A DNA stretch of 64,000 bases from contig CAZDET010000017.1 in NCBI GenBank assembly GCA_964504335.1, positions 1 through 64,000 of the forward strand, read 5' to 3'. The position numbers were made by a program, and so were the translations under genes. Positions 40,482-50,738 of this stretch are shown here, one piece after another; the first letter of the stretch is position 1; every line of letters begins with the position of its first letter. The DNA is from CAZDET01 sp964504335. GTDB lineage: Bacteria > Bacteroidota > Bacteroidia > Chitinophagales > Saprospiraceae. The notes beneath the pieces were generated by a model, which ran no database searches, had not been told where the DNA came from, and saw nothing but the letters and a program-made list of their open reading frames with translations.

Positions 40482-43136
40482 TTACCGCAACAATAGCACA
40501 TCTCCTTTGACGGCCTCTCGTTTTCCGTTTGGCAATACGACTTCCATCGTGTAGATATATACATCGGTGGGCAAGGGACGACCATTCAACTGACCATCCC
40601 ACCCAAGGCGTTCACTTCCGGTGGTGGGATAAAAATCCCGCCGGTACAACAGCATTCCCCAGCGATTGAAGATTCGAATGTTTTCAATTGCTGTTACTTG
40701 CGACGGATCGGCAAATATGGTAAACCGATCGTTGCGGCCATCTTCGTTGGGGGAAAAGGCCGAGGGGATGAAGAGCTGGAGCCGGCCATCGACGGTCAGA
40801 AGGGTGTTCAGGGTGTCTTTACAACCGAAGACATCCGTGATTAAGACCCCGACATTTTGCGACTCACTGGCGGAAACATCCGTTGCGGAGCAGGCAGGGC
40901 AATTAAATAACTCTTCCGGAAACCAGCGATAACTGGCAATTTGCTCCGGCGGCACCTTCAGTGAGGGGCGCAAAAACTGCGAACGCCCGAATCGCGTCTC
41001 CACCGATGGCGGCAAGGTGGCCATTTCCGGCGCACTTACGGGAAAGAAGAAATCGGGTTCTGCTCGAATACAGCCGCGGGCATCGCGAATGAATAAGGTG
41101 TAGTAGCGCCCCGGTAGGAGCTGGTCGAAAAGATCGGCCGATTGCCATTCAAATCCATCAGTACTGAATTCGTAGGGACCTTCTCCGCCTTCTACAAAGA
41201 ACCTTGGATTCCCATTGCGCAAACTGGAACAATCCACCTGGGCCATGCTCAACGGCGGTGGACTCGTTACCTCAAACGACTCGACCAGACTACATCCGAT
41301 GGCATCCGTCATGGTAACCGCATAGGTACCCGAAGGAAGACCAACGAGGGAATCCGTATCGGCACTTCGGTTTTCCCATGCGAATTGATAGGGAGTAATG
41401 CCATTTTCCACAGTAAGCAGGATGCTGCCGTCCTGTGATTCGTTACAAGTAGTAGACGTAATTGCCGCCTCGATACGCGGGTTGCTTTGCCGGACGAATA
41501 CCGAGCCATCCGCCGAGCCGGCGCAGCCGGCATCGCGCACCCGGAGCAACCGGTAACTGCCGAGCCCGCTCACCGGCCAGAGGTAGGAATCGGATGCTTC
41601 AAAGCGGATTTCTTGCTCCGGACCTCCATTTACCTGGTACTGTAGCCAAAAGGGGGGATTTCCCTGGAGTTGTAAAGGCAAAAAGGCAGTATCACCCCGA
41701 CAAATGGAAAACGTGTCATCTCTCAGGCTGGCGGATGGCGGTGTGGTAAGACGCACCTCCACTTCCCGGATCACCTCCTGCCTACAGGCATCCGTGACAG
41801 ATACGGTGGCGGTGGTCAGGTTGTTATTTTCCAATTGGACAGTGGGACCAAACTGGCCAGTACTCCACTCGAAGCGGAAAGGGGGCACACCTCCTTCAGC
41901 GCTGGCCCTAAGCGCGGTTGGGGTACCGGGGCACCGAAACGCATCGGGTGCCTCGACTTCAAGCAAAGGAGGCTCAGTGATGATCAATTGGATCGAGTCG
42001 CTGTAGCAAGCACAGGGAATATCCAGGACAATCCACACGGACTCAGGGCCTTCCGTTTCGTCATCAACGATGCTTTTCAGCAGCAGCTCGGCCGTCTGCT
42101 CACCGGCCGGAATCGTAATGGAACCGGGCAAGGTTTGGTAATCCCTTCCAACTTCCGCCGTGGAGGAAGTCCCGATCCGGTAATTTACCGTTACCGGAAA
42201 GTCGGTGCGGTCTTCCGGGCGGCTGAAGATCACTTTTCCGTCGCTGCATCCCTCGTAGGTCATATTATTGCTACCGTCAATGCCTTCGGAACTGAGACTA
42301 ATTTTTTGGCCGATGTTGAAACTCCCGGCTTCCAAAAAGACGGCAGAATCGTACAGGCCGTCGTTGACGTCTGCCACCAGCATCCGCAATTTGTAGGTCT
42401 CACATGGCTGTAGTCGCAAGACGGCGGTTAAGATGGTGGTAAAACCGTCGTATTCGATATACGAAAGGAAAGGCGACTCCACCTCTTCGAGCTGGCATTG
42501 CACCAGATTCGGCCCTAGCTCATTGCCCACGTAATACTGGCGGTTATTCTGATAGTTAATCGTGTTAATCGATACGTAATCCCCCGTACCCGGCACCACT
42601 GCGGCATTGATGCCATTGAGGTTGAATTCTCCTTCGATGCCCGGGCCACTCACAAAAAAACCGAACACGTCGTTGTAGAGAGAGCCGACGAATTCGCAGT
42701 ATTCTTCAGAAGCAAATACGTACCGAAATGCAATTATACTATCTAGCGGGACGAAGTCAAACTCGAGGCCAACCGCATCGTAGATGACCGTATCCGCCAG
42801 GAGCCCGAGGTCGGGGTCGTCAAAGGAATATTCGAAATCGTCGTGGCGGTCGGTCGCTTCATTGGGGCCTGCCGCATTTTCGATACTGCCGGTAGCAAGG
42901 ATGATCCCTCGGTCGAGACCGATGCTGCTCGATCCGTTTTCGAAGTAGCCGATCCCTCTGGGATCACCAATTGCCCGAATATTGGTAATCGTTTCGCAAA
43001 CCCCGTCGGCGAAAATGTCTTCCACCAGCGATTCCGCGGATAGGTCCCCCTGAGTAACAATTCCGGAGTCGGATTGCCCCGACAAACAGAAGGGAAGCAG
43101 CAAGTAGATAATCAGAGAAAAGCTAAGCAACCGCAT
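40482..43136 (-). CDS. Secreted protein with choice-of-anchor L domain and T9SS type B (gliding-motility) tail
   Basis: 884 aa. Signal peptide 1-20 (ends LPFCLSGQ), then a choice-of-anchor L domain (about 30-270; GYFENGSSSIGLDRGIILAT, RYVFASEEYCEFVGSLYNDV, FGFFVSGPGI), a beta-sandwich region with Calx-like VNYRIGTSSTAEVGRDYQTL, several Ig-like repeats, and a C-terminal LFIPSAFSPNEDGRNDRFTI plus IFNRWGMLLYRRDF block. That block is the CHU_C / gliding motility-associated T9SS type B sorting domain. The protein is exported to the surface or medium. It is transcribed divergently from the repeat protein at 43.5 kb. Confidence 0.92.
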   Translation of the reverse strand: MRLLSFSLIIYLLLPFCLSGQSDSGIVTQGDLSAESLVEDIFADGVCETITNIRAIGDPRGIGYFENGSSSIGLDRGIILATGSIENAAGPNEATDRHDDFEYSFDDPDLGLLADTVIYDAVGLEFDFVPLDSIIAFRYVFASEEYCEFVGSLYNDVFGFFVSGPGIEGEFNLNGINAAVVPGTGDYVSINTINYQNNRQYYVGNELGPNLVQCQLEEVESPFLSYIEYDGFTTILTAVLRLQPCETYKLRMLVADVNDGLYDSAVFLEAGSFNIGQKISLSSEGIDGSNNMTYEGCSDGKVIFSRPEDRTDFPVTVNYRIGTSSTAEVGRDYQTLPGSITIPAGEQTAELLLKSIVDDETEGPESVWIVLDIPCACYSDSIQLIITEPPLLEVEAPDAFRCPGTPTALRASAEGGVPPFRFEWSTGQFGPTVQLENNNLTTATVSVTDACRQEVIREVEVRLTTPPSASLRDDTFSICRGDTAFLPLQLQGNPPFWLQYQVNGGPEQEIRFEASDSYLWPVSGLGSYRLLRVRDAGCAGSADGSVFVRQSNPRIEAAITSTTCNESQDGSILLTVENGITPYQFAWENRSADTDSLVGLPSGTYAVTMTDAIGCSLVESFEVTSPPPLSMAQVDCSSLRNGNPRFFVEGGEGPYEFSTDGFEWQSADLFDQLLPGRYYTLFIRDARGCIRAEPDFFFPVSAPEMATLPPSVETRFGRSQFLRPSLKVPPEQIASYRWFPEELFNCPACSATDVSASESQNVGVLITDVFGCKDTLNTLLTVDGRLQLFIPSAFSPNEDGRNDRFTIFADPSQVTAIENIRIFNRWGMLLYRRDFYPTTGSERLGWDGQLNGRPLPTDVYIYTMEVVLPNGKREAVKGDVLLLR

Positions 43137-43198
43137 AAAAGATCGTTCCTGGTTTAAGTTCTTTCCTGTAAGTGCTTGGCCGCTGCTTGGAGATTAGG

Positions 43199-43206
43199 CA
43201 AATGTA
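43199..43206 (-). promoter_or_regulatory. -7 promoter box for the anchor-L protein gene
   Basis: TACATTTG on the minus strand is a perfect TAnnTTTG box, 62 bp upstream of the start codon, with a TTTT-type upstream box about 16 bp further out (CGTTTTAG). Confidence 0.5.
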
Positions 43207-43261
43207 GAAGATTCTCTAGCCTAAAACGGGTAATTCCACCGACCTCATGTATGTGAGGGAG

Positions 43262-43351
43262 TAAATTTTACCGATTCCTTCCGAACAAGCGGTAAATTTA
43301 AGGTGCTTATCGCTTCCCCTGACTTTCTGATTGAACAAAGCCCGATAAGCA
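43262..43351. other. Two stem-loops in the divergent intergenic region
   Basis: The 318-bp gap between two divergent surface-protein genes holds no gene. It contains TAAATTTTACCG (43262-43273) / CGGTAAATTTA (43290-43300), one bulge, and a perfect 9-bp pair TGCTTATCG (43304-43312) / CGATAAGCA (43343-43351) around a 30-nt loop. They lie between the leftward promoter and the rightward start and may be operators or a small leader. Confidence 0.5.
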
Positions 43352-43454
43352 GAATCCCATCCCCAGACTGACGGCCCCCCCCCGCAGCCACTGCTGATTA
43401 CAACCACCTGAGCCCTTTCTAAACAGACACTAACGGTTATAAATCTGCGAATCT

Positions 43455-46400
43455 ATGCCTTCACTCAATGCTTTTCTTAAGTATTCACTAATCTATGTGC
43501 TAACACTAGGTGTCGGATTCGGTGCCCATGCGCAGTTGGAAGACACTCTTCAGGACTCCGCCTGTATTGATACCGCCACCATCTTCATTCCAAGCCAGCC
43601 GCAGACCACCTCGCTGGAATTTTGCGCCGAAGATAACGTAGCCGATCAGATTCGTTTTCAGGTTACTACCAACGCACAGCAGTTCAGTTTTGTGGTAGTC
43701 AATGAATCCGATCAGATTGTGTACATCAGTCCGATGGCCCGGATTGATTTTGAGGCGTTTCCCATTGGAAATTATCGGGTGTACGGGTTTTCTCACCTGG
43801 GGGCGATCACCGCCGAAGTAGGTGATTCTTTTTCGGATACCCCGCTGGCGGGGATTTGCTTTGCACTGACCGCCAATTTCATTACCGTAGGAAATTTCGT
43901 TCCGGAAGTGGGAGCAGTTGCTACTTCTGAAGGAGAAACGAACGTGTTCATTTGTGGAATGGATGGCGTCGAAGATTTGGTCACCTTCACCGCCGATCAA
44001 TCATCGGGTAACCTCGCATTTGTCGTTACCGACGACCAAAACACCATCCTGCAAGTCAGCGAAGATGCTACGCTGAGTTTCGACGACTCCGACCTCGGCC
44101 GACGAAGGGTGTATGCTCTTGCGTATAATGGCACGCTGAACGAGGTCGACGGGCAGCTCCTGTCGGATGCCGATTTTGCAAATTGCTTTGACCTGTCGGA
44201 CAATTTCGTCCGGCTAACTCTCGCAAAAGCCGTGGGTGGAAGTGTTGCTCTCGAATCGGGAGGTACGGAAACCATTATCTGCCCGGGTGATGGTATGGCC
44301 GACATCGTGCGCTTCGATAGCAGCGGGGTGCGCGGACCGAATTTTCTCTACATCGTCACGGATGAAAATAACGAGATACTCGCCTTCCCATCCGAAGATT
44401 TCGTTGATTTCGACGGTACCGGTACGGGCATCTGCAGAGTTTGGGGATTGGCCTACGACGGCGAAGTCCTTCTTCAAATGGGGGATGACCTGCTGGAAGT
44501 GGAACTGGCTACCGGTTGCGATAACCTATCGGATAATTTCATCACCGTGATTCGAGTCGTACCCGAAGGCGGCACGGTAGCACTTTCCGNNNNNNNNNNN
44601 NNNNNNNNNNNNNNNNNNNNNNNNNNNNNNNNNNNNNNNNNNNNNNNNNNNNNNNNNNNNNNNNNNNNNNNNNNNNNNNNNNNNNNNNNCCTACACGGGC
44701 ACGCTCACCGCGATGATAGGGCAGGATGCGGCTACGGCTGCGCTGAGCGACGATTGCTTCGACCTGTCGGACAACTTTCTGACGGTGGTGCGGGGCACGG
44801 CCGACGGCGGCCAGGTGGTCACCGAATCCGGTGCCACACAGGTAGTCATCTGCCCGGGTGATGGCATGGCGGATGTGGTGCGCTTCGATAGCATCGGGGC
44901 GAGCGGCCCGAACTTCACCTACCTTGTGACCGATGATCAGAACCGCATTCTGGCCGTGCCGGGTGGCGATTTTGCCGACTTCGACGCTGCGGGCACGGGC
45001 GATTGCCGGGTGTGGGGCCTAGCCTACGACGGGGATCTGACAGCCATGACAGGAGCCGATATCACCACGGCGATGCTGGCCACGGGCTGCACCGACCTAT
45101 CGGACAATTTCATCACCGTGATTCGAGTCGTACCCGAAGGCGGCACGGTAGCACTTTCCGACGGCAGTACGGAGGCGGTCATTTGTCCGGGCGACGGTAT
45201 GGCCGATGTGCTGACCTTCGTCAGCGCGGGCACGAGCGACGACACGCAATTCACCTACCTCATCACCGATGAGGCGAACAATATCCTGGCGATACCCACG
45301 GGCGCTGAATTCGACTTCGACGGAGCGGGCAGCGGCGTATGCCGGGTATGGGGGCTTTCCTACACGGGCACGCTCACCGCGATGATGGGGCAGGATGCGG
45401 CTACGGCTGCGCTGAGCGACGATTGCTTCGATCTGTCGGATAACTTCATCGCCGTCATTCGCGAAATACCGGAAGGAGGAACTATAGCCAGCGAATCCGG
45501 CGCAACGGAAGTATTTGCCTGTGTGGGCGATGGCATCGCCGACGTGGTGCGCTTCGATAGTGCGGGCGTAAGCGCGAATACATTTTTCACCTACCTCATT
45601 ACGGACGATCAAAACCGCATTCTGGAAATCCCCGGAGCGGATCAGGCGGATTTCGAATCTGCTCCTGTGGGGGTCTGCCGCGTTTGGGGGCTTGCCTATA
45701 CCGGAAATTTGACCGCTGCCGTAGATGCGGTGATTACCGAAGTGGCCCTGTCCGATGATTGTTTCGACTTATCGGATAACTTCCTCACGGTCGAGCGCGG
45801 CCAGGCGATAGGAGGTACGGTTGCTACCGAGGAAGGAAATTCGGAGGTGTTCGTCTGCCCGGGTAACGGTATTTCCGATCTCGTGCGCTTTGATAGTACT
45901 GGAGTAGAGGGGCCCAGCTTCGTCTACATCGTGACGGATGATCAAAACACCATTCTCCAGATTCCCGAAGGCGATGAGTTCGATTTCGACGACGCTGGCC
46001 TGGGTACTTGTCGCGTGTGGGGCTTAGCCTATGATGGTCAGTTGGTGGCCGCCATGGGCGACGACCTGCTGACGACCGAATTGGCCAGTGGCTGCTTCGA
46101 CCTGTCGGATAATTTCATCACCGTCGTCCGGGAAGAGCCCAATGGAGGCACCGTTGCGCTTTCCTCCGGCGGAACGGAAATTGCCACCTGCCCCGGCGAC
46201 GGCAATCCGGATGTGGTCAGTTTCACCAGCACCGGAGCAACCGGGCCCAACTTCACCTTTATCGTTACCGACGATGCTAACCGCATACTAGCCATCCCTA
46301 CCGGAAATGAAGCCGACTTCGAGGATGCTGGGTTGGGTACTTGCCGAGTGTGGGGCCTGTCGTATACCGGAAGCTTACTAGCGGCGCCTGACGATTTGCT

Positions 46401-49101
46401 CACCGAAGCGGATTTATCCGATGATTGTTTTGATCTGTCAGACAACTTTATCACCGTTATTCGTCAGGTACCCGATGGAGGCACCGTCGCGCTGGAGGGC
46501 GGTGGCACGGAAGTCCAGGTGTGCCCGGGCGATGGTCTGGCCGATCTGGTGCGGGTAGATAGCATGACCTCGGCCACCGCCAGCTATACCTATTTGGTGA
46601 CCGATGAGGATAATATCATTCTCATGATACCCGAAGGTGATGAAATCGATTTCGACGAGGCGGGGATTGGCATCTGTCGCATTTGGGGCTTAGCCTACAC
46701 TGGCAACCTCACCGCTGAGGAAGGAGCCGATGCCGCAAGTGCTATGCTCGCTGACGATTGCTTCGAGTTGTCGGATAACTTCGTTACCGTCGTTCGGGAA
46801 AACGTCGATGCCGGTTCCGTCAGTTTGCAAAGCGGGCTGGACAGCATTATCATCTGTCCTTCTGATGGTTTGGACGACTTCGTGCGCTTCGATAGCAGCG
46901 GCCACACTGCTAGCCAGTTTACCTACATCATTACCGATGATCAAAATGTAGTGCTCGCGATTCCGTCGGGCGACCGCGTCAATTTTGACGACGCCGGCGT
47001 TGGTGTGTGCCGGGTGTGGGGCCTTGCCTATGAAGGCGATTTGCTCATTTCCGAAAATGGAAATCTGAACGATGATATACTGGCAACTGGATGCTCGGAT
47101 CTATCCGATAACTTCGTCACAGTGATCCGGGAAATTCCCGAAGCGGGCACTATAACTTCCGATCAGGGAGATCAACTCATGGTCTGTGGGGGAGAAGGAG
47201 AAATCGACATCGTCGAATTCGTTACCGATTTCTCCGGGAATTCAGAATTCGTCTTTTTACTCGCACGCGACAGCATTATTCAGGGTACCATCTCCAATAC
47301 CAGTTTTTCGTTGGAAACACTGGAAACCGGGGACTATCAGGTATTTGGCCTCGCGTACCTGGGAGACCTGACCGCAGGCTTTGGACAACCGGTGTTTGGA
47401 AGTGATCTGGCCACGAGTTGTTTCGATATCACCGACAATGCCATCCAGATTCGGGTAGACGCCGTCAATGGAGGGGACTTGACCACCTCTACCGGTGCCA
47501 CAGAAGCCTTTGCCTGTCCAAATGACGGAGAAGATGATATCATCTTTTTCGAAACAGATAGCCAGGCCGACGCGCAATACGTATTTCTGATCACCACCGT
47601 AGACAACCTGGTATTATCCGTCTTCGGACCCGATGACAACAGCTTCAATTTCGACAACACGGGTATCGAAGAATTGCGGGTGTACGGCTTGTCATTCACC
47701 GGAAATCTTCTGGCCACCCTTGGAACCAACCTGAACGACGGAGAAATGCTCAGTGATGCTTGCTTCGACCTGTCGGACAACTTCGTCACGGTCTTTTCCG
47801 ACGATCCCGACGGCGGAACCATCCAACTGGAGAGCGGCAATCCAAATTTCATTTTCTGTACGTCGGTCAGTGATCCGTTTCTCGAAATCAGCACCACAAG
47901 TAATTCGCTGGCGGGCTATGCGACCGTCCTGACCGATACTAACAACGTCGTGGTTCGATTCATGGTCGGTACCATGATCGATGTGGCAAATGTACCGCAG
48001 GGCGATTATCGATTGTACGGAGTATCCTACACGGGCGATCTCCTCCTCCAAGTGGGGTCGGATTTACTGGTAGATTCTATCTCTACCTTCTGCAACGAGC
48101 TCTCTGCCAACTTCATCGATATCGAACTAGGGCCCACCCTCGACGGCGGCGACCTCACGTTCCTGGACGGCAGCACGGTATTTCGGGCTTGCCCCAATGA
48201 CGATCAAGACGATCTTGCGGTCTTCGTAACCAGTAGTATGGATACCAATTACCGCTACGTCATCACGGATACGCTCGATCAAATTGTCATACCCAATATT
48301 GCCGGTAGCGCTGTAGATTTCGAAAATGCGGGACCAGGCGTATTCCGGGTCTACGGCATTAGTCTGCGCGGTACCTATCAAGGGTTTTTCGGACAAAACA
48401 TCTTCGATGCACAGCTTTCCGATTCTTGCTTTGTCATCAGCAACAACTTCCTCACCGTATTGCGGCAGGATTCGGAAGGAGGTACCATTTTCACAATCGA
48501 CGGCGAGGAGGCAGTTACCGTTACCGTTGGAGATGGCCAGGCGGATGTTATCGAATTTGCTACCTCTGATAATACCCTTCCGACCTACGTGTACCTGATT
48601 ACGGATGAAAATAACTCTATTCTGGCGATCACGGACATGCCCAGCTTCGACTTTGAAAACGCCGGTGTGGGTGTTTGTCGGGTCTGGGGCTTATCATTCA
48701 GTGGTGCTTTACTGGCAGATGTGGGTACCGATATTGATACCAGTCTTCTGGCCACCGGTTGCTTCGACTTGTCGGATAACTTCGTTACCGTGACGCGCAC
48801 CGATGAACTGCTGAGCGATCCGGCTACCGAGCAGCAACGCACGGAGGTGGTCCTTCGCGTGTATCCGAACCCCGTGATCGATTTGCTCCGATTGTCTATC
48901 GACCAGCAATTGGCACAGCCGGCACGTGGGATGATACAGGTATTCGACAGCCAGGGGGCACTGATATTGAGCAGGGAGATCGATGCAGGAAAATCGGCAA
49001 TGACCTTACCGATTGATGTGAATAGCTTGCAGGCGGGTATCTATTTGGTTCGCTATCAGGTGGGCGACACGCTAACGGCGATTCGGTTTTTGAAACAATA
49101 A
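43455..49101 (+). CDS. Giant T9SS protein of about 16 tandem 110-residue repeats, split by an assembly gap
   Basis: Signal peptide about 1-27 (ends GAHAQ), then about 16 repeats, each with CPGDG-type acidic start, a YLVTDDQN-like strand, GxCRVWGLxYxG, and a DDCFDLSDNFxTV end; the first and units 12-15 are more diverged than the middle ones. The C-terminus (LRVYPNPVIDLLRLSI, AGIYLVRYQVG, IRFLKQ) is a T9SS type A sorting tail. The N-run in repeat 4 makes the frame appear broken, but a 198-bp fill as in repeat 6 restores it and gives 1914 aa. The invariant paired acidic residues suggest a calcium-dependent surface fibre; that is inference. I do not recognise the repeat as a named family. Confidence 0.85.
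44590..44689. other. 100-N assembly gap inside the tandem repeats
   Basis: Exactly 100 N, the usual placeholder for unknown length. The left flank matches 45103-45160 and the right flank matches the sequence from 45359 on (one base differs in the first 80), so the true missing piece is probably about 198 bp of a repeat copy that the assembler collapsed. Confidence 0.9.
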
Positions 49102-49122
49102 CACCTGCAAACGGGGCGGTTT

Positions 49123-49875
49123 TTAGCGATGCAGCGCAGGAACCACAATGCCCACGACTGCACCGACGATGTAGCCTACCAGCACATCCGTGAAGAAGTG
49201 TCTTCCTGCCCGCATGCGGCCATATGCCGTTAATGCGGGCAGGAGTATGGCCGTCCCCCACACGTAAGGCTTAAGATTACTATCTGGGTAGATATCATCA
49301 AACATACTCGCCGTTGCAAATGCAAAATAGGAGGTGGTCGAAGTGTGACCGGAAAAAAAAGAGTAGCGGGAATTCTTGCTGAATTTGAATTCCCTGGGGG
49401 CCGCTGGATTATACAGGTACGGACGGGGCCGTTGGACGAGTACCTTCGTGAGACTTACCAGACTGGAATTGATCAATAGCCCCTGGAAAGCGATTAGACT
49501 TGCCTGGCCGAAATTATCCCGGCCAGGCTTATCGATCAGCAGCAAGAAAGGGGCTGCAAAAGAACCTAGTACAACGCCATCGGAAAAAGACGCTGCTTTC
49601 CACGAAAACTGTCGGGTCGAATACCGATCGATCCCAGGCACCTGACTGGGGTCGAGTGTTTGGAGCGTGGCTTCGTCGAAAGGGGCCACGCCCTTATCGA
49701 GTGCGATACTCAGGGTAGTGAGCCCGCCTCCCAAACCGAGCATGGCACTGTGCAATCCAGTATCGTTGCGGTAAGCCTGATTGACCGGCTGTGCTGAAAT
49801 ACAGGTGAAGATTCCGAGGAAAAAGAAAAGGAGCGGACTGTACGACCGGAGTGAATATTTCAGTGCTGCTGTCAT
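49123..49875 (-). CDS. PAP2-family membrane phosphatase
   Basis: 250 aa from ATG 49875 (a TTG 15 bp upstream is less likely). Signal or first TM near the N-terminus and four further helices. The three phosphatase motifs are present: KVLVQRPRP (KxxxxxxRP), SFFSGHTST (PSGH-type with the catalytic His), and GRMRAGRHFFTD (SRxxxxxHxxxD-type with the nucleophile His). It dephosphorylates a lipid pyrophosphate such as undecaprenyl pyrophosphate or phosphatidate at the membrane's outer face; the substrate cannot be read from sequence. Confidence 0.9.
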   Translation of the reverse strand: MTAALKYSLRSYSPLLFFFLGIFTCISAQPVNQAYRNDTGLHSAMLGLGGGLTTLSIALDKGVAPFDEATLQTLDPSQVPGIDRYSTRQFSWKAASFSDGVVLGSFAAPFLLLIDKPGRDNFGQASLIAFQGLLINSSLVSLTKVLVQRPRPYLYNPAAPREFKFSKNSRYSFFSGHTSTTSYFAFATASMFDDIYPDSNLKPYVWGTAILLPALTAYGRMRAGRHFFTDVLVGYIVGAVVGIVVPALHR

Positions 49876-49950
49876 GTCGTTAGTTTCCAAATGATCACTA
49901 TATCACCGCAAACTACGGCAACCGATTAGAAGTTCTTCACAAAATGGCTC

Positions 49951-49991
49951 ATAAAAAAAGCGCGATACGACAAAGTGGTATCACGCTTTTG
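49951..49991 (-). terminator. Intrinsic terminator of the histone-like gene
   Basis: On the minus strand, AAAAGCGTGATAC (49990-49978) pairs with GTATCGCGCTTTT (49968-49956), with one G-U pair, and is followed by a T-run from the adjoining AAAAAAA. The same pair is a C-A mismatch on the plus strand, so it is oriented for leftward transcription. Confidence 0.8.
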
Positions 49992-50021
49992 GGGGGGATA
50001 TCTGTAAACTCGAACGAAAGG

Positions 50022-50738
50022 TTACTTGCGGTTAAACTTCGCTTTTACCTCTCCATCCTTATTCAGCCAGCGAGGGATGGCATAAGCGAAACCGCGTCCT
50101 TCGAACGGAACCTTTACAAGGTCATGTCGGCGGTTGGCCAGTTTTTGCAGGCTGCGGCTGATCTTGAGCCGTACGTCATCGCTATCTACTGGCTTACCGG
50201 ACTCGCGGATCTTTTCTTCGGCGTAATCCTGCAATTCGTTCGTGATCAGCACTTTGCCCTTGCTATCCAGCGCCTCGAAGATAATCTGATCAATTTCGGA
50301 CAACCGGTAGCCTTTGTCGCGGCCCTTTGGTTTTTGCTTAGTCGAGGCAGTAGGCTTAGCGCGCTTTCTTGGAGCCGGCTTGCTGCTACTTTTTGTAGTA
50401 GAGGCTTTGCGGGTACGCTTCCGGGTAGTGGCGGACTTAATAGTAGCGGCCGGTTTTGCTTCGGCGGCCTGCTCGCCGTTATCCTTTGCAGATGCAGGTT
50501 TGGCCTTCTGTTTGCTTGCTTTGGGGGCAGGGGCCGGTTCTGCGGCGGTGGATTCAGAATCCTGCAAGCGCGCCTTCCGATCGCGCGTTTCGCGGTTGAG
50601 ACTATTTTTCAGATCTTTTTTGAGGGAGTCAATCGTTTTGCGTGTGTTTTCCTGCTGAAACTCCAACTTCGAAAGTTCCATTTCGTAGCGGATAATCAGC
50701 TCTCTGATTGCTCCACTGCTTAAATTACTACCAGCCAT
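50022..50738 (-). CDS. Lysine-rich, histone-like protein with C-terminal winged-helix-like domain
   Basis: 238 aa in three parts: an N-terminal coiled coil (about 1-55, MELSKLEFQQENTRKTIDSL), a disordered Lys/Ala/Thr/Pro-rich linker (about 60-150; SATTRKRTRKASTTKSSSKP, PAPRKRAKPTASTKQK) like histone H1 or AlgP tails, and a compact C-terminal domain (about 155-238; GYRLSEIDQIIFEALDSKGK, NRRHDLVKVPFEGRGFAYAI) that looks like a winged helix. It probably binds DNA in the nucleoid. It is transcribed from beside the AT-rich palindromic stretch, which could hold its operators. Confidence 0.7.
   Translation of the reverse strand: MAGSNLSSGAIRELIIRYEMELSKLEFQQENTRKTIDSLKKDLKNSLNRETRDRKARLQDSESTAAEPAPAPKASKQKAKPASAKDNGEQAAEAKPAATIKSATTRKRTRKASTTKSSSKPAPRKRAKPTASTKQKPKGRDKGYRLSEIDQIIFEALDSKGKVLITNELQDYAEEKIRESGKPVDSDDVRLKISRSLQKLANRRHDLVKVPFEGRGFAYAIPRWLNKDGEVKAKFNRK

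Noticed and set aside
43455..49101. Pseudogene or programmed frameshift in the repeat protein
   Set aside because: The frame change coincides exactly with the 100-N placeholder, and a 198-bp fill repairs it.
43455..49101. CRISPR array or DNA tandem-repeat locus
   Set aside because: The regularity is at 110 codons, is protein-coding and carries a sorting tail; no short repeats with unique spacers are present.
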